Notes under the pieces: model-generated
Database searches by the model: none
Told to the model about the DNA's origin: nothing
The model's input: only the letters and a program-made list of their open reading frames with translations
NCBI RefSeq assembly: GCF_002265875.1
Contig: NZ_NPFA01000001.1
Coordinates: 355,714 to 419,713, forward strand
DNA length: 64,000 nucleotides
Origin: Marinococcus halophilus
GTDB taxonomy: Bacteria; Bacillota; Bacilli; Bacillales; Marinococcaceae
Direction of reading: 5' to 3'
Made by a program: the position numbers and the translations under genes
Shown here: one piece after another, positions 62,230 through 64,000 of the stretch
Layout of the letters: every line of letters starts with the position of its first letter
How positions within the stretch are numbered: position 1 is the first letter of the stretch

Positions 62230-62854
62230 ACATCTGGATTTGCTGCCCTGCTTTTTCAAGAGCTTCGATGGTCTGTTTTTTAAATGCATCGCCGACCGGA
62301 CAGCCGGACGGGCTCAAGTATTTCAACTGGTTTTTTTCCGGCACATAAAAATACCCTAGAGCTTCCAAGTCTTTGTAAAGTCCGGCGGGAAGAACGCTGG
62401 AGCCTGTTTGCCGGATAAAGTGGTCCGTGACCGAAACGGTGACTTCTGTATCTGTGGATCCAGTGTTCAGCACAAACAAATCATACTCGTCCTGCTTGAC
62501 CCACTTCCCTTTAGAAAAAAGGGAAAACAGGGAGGCCTCGAGAGCCGAAATGCCGCTGAGATTCACCCGGTACACGTCGTTAATTACCTCTCGCACCATC
62601 TCTCCGGAGAACCCGGCGGGCAAGCGGGCAAAAGCGTATGCTAGCAGCTCTTCTTTACCTGCCTTTCCCCCCTCATCTCCGGCCCATTCCTTGAAAAGAG
62701 GGTGCGTTCTCTGCGCGCCGGGAGCTTTTGGGTCGGCTGCTATACTTCGCAGCGAAATGCCAAAAATGTCAAAAACAATGTGTTCCACCGAGGATACGGT
62801 GACTCTTTTTTCACTTTTTATTCTTTCATCCATTTGTTCCGCTTTTGTAAGCAT
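62228..62854 (-). CDS. Hypothetical protein, 208 aa
   Basis: I do not recognise this protein. 208 soluble, mildly acidic residues starting MLTKAEQMDERIKSEK, without membrane helices or cysteine clusters; one Cys near the C-terminus (SPSGCPVGDAF). The pattern EYDLFVLNTGSTDTEVTVSVTDHFI suggests a beta-rich middle. Start at the ATG at 62854 with AAAGGGAG upstream. It lies 49 bp after the GAF-STAS gene and is probably co-transcribed with it. Confidence 0.75.
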   Translation of the reverse strand: MLTKAEQMDERIKSEKRVTVSSVEHIVFDIFGISLRSIAADPKAPGAQRTHPLFKEWAGDEGGKAGKEELLAYAFARLPAGFSGEMVREVINDVYRVNLSGISALEASLFSLFSKGKWVKQDEYDLFVLNTGSTDTEVTVSVTDHFIRQTGSSVLPAGLYKDLEALGYFYVPEKNQLKYLSPSGCPVGDAFKKQTIEALEKAGQQIQM

Positions 62855-62903
62855 ACCAGGCTCCCTTTTCCAACTTGATATGTAATTCATCCACCGCTTT
62901 CTG

Positions 62904-63764
62904 TTATTCGTCCCTTACCAGTCGGAAGCCAATCGATTTGAGCGCTGTCTCCAGGCTTTTTTCAATTATAATATTTTCTCCAAGTATATCCTTGCGGACG
63001 TCCTGTACCGCCATATCCGGTCGGACGCCGGTTAAAATAGGGTCAATGCCCATTAGCTTCAATGCCTGAATAACCTGGGAAAGATACATTGTAAATGTTT
63101 CGTTAAAGGCTGAGACACCCGAGACATCGATCATAAAATAATCGTATTTTCCACCGTACACTTCCTGCAGTACTGTCTCCATTAAACGGTTCGATCTGTT
63201 TTCATCCATCGCCCCGACAAGCGGGAGCACCGCAATGCCTTCGCCTATCGGTACAATCGGGTACCCGAGCACATCTATCTTTTCATTCATTTGGTCTACA
63301 CGGATCAAATAGCTAAGTAAATTACCGAACGTCTGCATCAACGAAATTTCTTCTTTCTTAAATTCACGGGGCTCGCGGTTTAATACGCAGAGCGTGCCAA
63401 ACGGGCCGCCTTCCTGGTTCTTGATGTATACGCCCAAAAAGGTATGAACATTAAAATTTTTCGGCATCAAAAGCTCTTTCGTTTCTTCATCATTCACTGC
63501 GTCGGAAAAATGAAAGTATTCCTGTTTGTCATTTCTCAACACATACTGGCAAAACGAGGCTTCATGCTCTACTTTCATCCCCGGGGACACAAGCTCCTCC
63601 CCGCGGTTATTGTAAGCACTCAACACGTCCATATAAGCAGCTTCTCTTTTTGCAATATAAACGGAGTCCACGTGAAGGGACTCAGCGATCACGCTCATGA
63701 TTTCTTCAGCCATCTCTTCAATGGAGAAAGTGTATCTGCTTGACGGCCCTGATGTTAAATTCAC
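62904..63764 (-). CDS. GAF-STAS protein, RsbR-like stressosome paralogue
   Basis: 286 residues. The N-terminal GAF domain (about 15-150; SVYIAKREAAYMDVLSAYNN; FLGVYIKNQEGGPFGTLCVLN) replaces the usual globin-like domain. The C-terminal STAS domain (about 175-280; VLPLVGAMDENRSNRLME; ILTGVRPDMAVQDVRKDI) follows. The first RsbR phosphothreonine is replaced by Glu (MDENR), and the second motif DT is NE. Start is a GTG with AGGAGGGG upstream. The GAF domain may sense a small ligand. Confidence 0.88.
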   Translation of the reverse strand: MNLTSGPSSRYTFSIEEMAEEIMSVIAESLHVDSVYIAKREAAYMDVLSAYNNRGEELVSPGMKVEHEASFCQYVLRNDKQEYFHFSDAVNDEETKELLMPKNFNVHTFLGVYIKNQEGGPFGTLCVLNREPREFKKEEISLMQTFGNLLSYLIRVDQMNEKIDVLGYPIVPIGEGIAVLPLVGAMDENRSNRLMETVLQEVYGGKYDYFMIDVSGVSAFNETFTMYLSQVIQALKLMGIDPILTGVRPDMAVQDVRKDILGENIIIEKSLETALKSIGFRLVRDE

Positions 63765-63853
63765 TTTTTCCCCTCCTGTTACACAAAGCTAATATTTACT
63801 TGTTCCCTTTTCTGTTTTTGAATAATCTTTTTGTAAACACATTATGCCACCAA

Positions 63854-64000
63854 GGGACCGTCAATAATTTTGTGTAAACGGCTGTCCTTTTCCAGCCTTG
63901 AAGTTAACCCTGCCGTTGAAACATATCTTCCAATTGATGTTGGGCCTGGGCGAAGCCCAGGTGGCAGCGGGTGGAAAACTTTTGATTGTAGGCATCAAAA
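63854..64000 (-). mobile_element. End of an IS256-family insertion sequence, cut by right edge
   Basis: The sequence from 63854 begins GGGACCGTCAATAATTTTGT, like the terminal inverted repeats of IS256-family elements, and is followed by the 3' end of a transposase-like frame. The other end and the target duplication are outside the window, so the boundary is approximate. Confidence 0.6.
63904..64000 (-). CDS. IS256-family (Mutator-type) transposase, C-terminal fragment
   Basis: The minus strand from 64000 down to a TAA at 63904-63906 encodes about 31 C-terminal residues including GFAQAQHQLEDMFQRQG, which follows the usual IS256 transposase ending (F..R...GFA.A...L..MF). The gene starts beyond the window. 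A CCTGGGC/GCCCAGG hairpin lies within it. Confidence 0.5.
   Translation of the reverse strand, partial: FDAYNQKFSTRCHLGFAQAQHQLEDMFQRQG

Overview
The window looks like chromosomal DNA of a low- to mid-GC, endospore-lineage Bacillaceae. The left 32 kb follows the gene order of the Bacillus subtilis atp-upp-glyA-prfA-tdk-rho-pyrG-rpoE and ywiB-argS regions, nearly all on the minus strand. Several features suggest an alkaliphile or haloalkaliphile: ATP synthase subunit a carries the alkaliphile-type lysine (K185, eight residues after the essential arginine), many proteins are acidic, and a CPA1 cation/proton antiporter is present. An Alkalicoccus/Salisediminibacterium-like organism would fit, but this is inference only.

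Layout. 1-3.7 kb: atpA (cut by the window edge), atpH, atpF, atpE, atpB and atpI, with a promoter at about 3.7 kb. 3.9-11.8 kb: upp, a peroxiredoxin, glyA, ywlG, rpiB, ywlE, ywlC, prmC and prfA; a DnaA-box cluster lies between ywlC and prmC, and spoIIR is missing from its usual site. 11.9-24 kb: a CoA-disulfide-reductase-like enzyme (plus strand), then tdk, rpmE2, rho, glpX, murA2, transaldolase, fba, spo0F, ywjG (plus), pyrG with a CTP-type attenuator leader, and rpoE. 24-32 kb: panF/yhdT, a small DUF2187-like gene, the antiporter, a GNAT enzyme, cstA, argS and ywiB. 32-39.3 kb: a sugar-sensing cluster of anchored binding protein, YesM-like kinase and YesN-like regulator, followed by a binding protein and two permeases. 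39.4-51.9 kb: metabolic and stress genes (cyclodeaminase-family enzyme, aldo/keto reductase, RsbR paralogue, SDR/DUF2867 protein, ldh, SEC-C/HTH protein, DoxX, GNAT) and the copper module csoR-copZ-copA. 52-58.6 kb: a LacI-regulated ABC importer with a Gfo/Idh/MocA dehydrogenase and a sugar-phosphate-isomerase-like protein. 58.6-64 kb: a Lia-type cell-envelope stress operon (liaR, liaS, liaF, liaH and a membrane protein), an unknown acidic protein, a GAF-STAS stressosome-like protein, and the end of an IS256-family insertion sequence running off the right edge.

Control logic. Carbon catabolite control appears repeatedly: cre-like sites lie at or near the starts of cstA, transaldolase, both sugar clusters and the lacI promoter. 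Redox control (Rex box) is seen at ldh, copper control (CsoR boxes inside promoter spacers) at copZ and copA, and nucleotide control at pyrG (attenuator) and possibly glyA (inverted repeat resembling PurR boxes). Both sugar ABC clusters lack an ATPase gene, so they probably share an MsmX-type ATPase encoded elsewhere. I found no tRNA, rRNA, CRISPR array or prophage.
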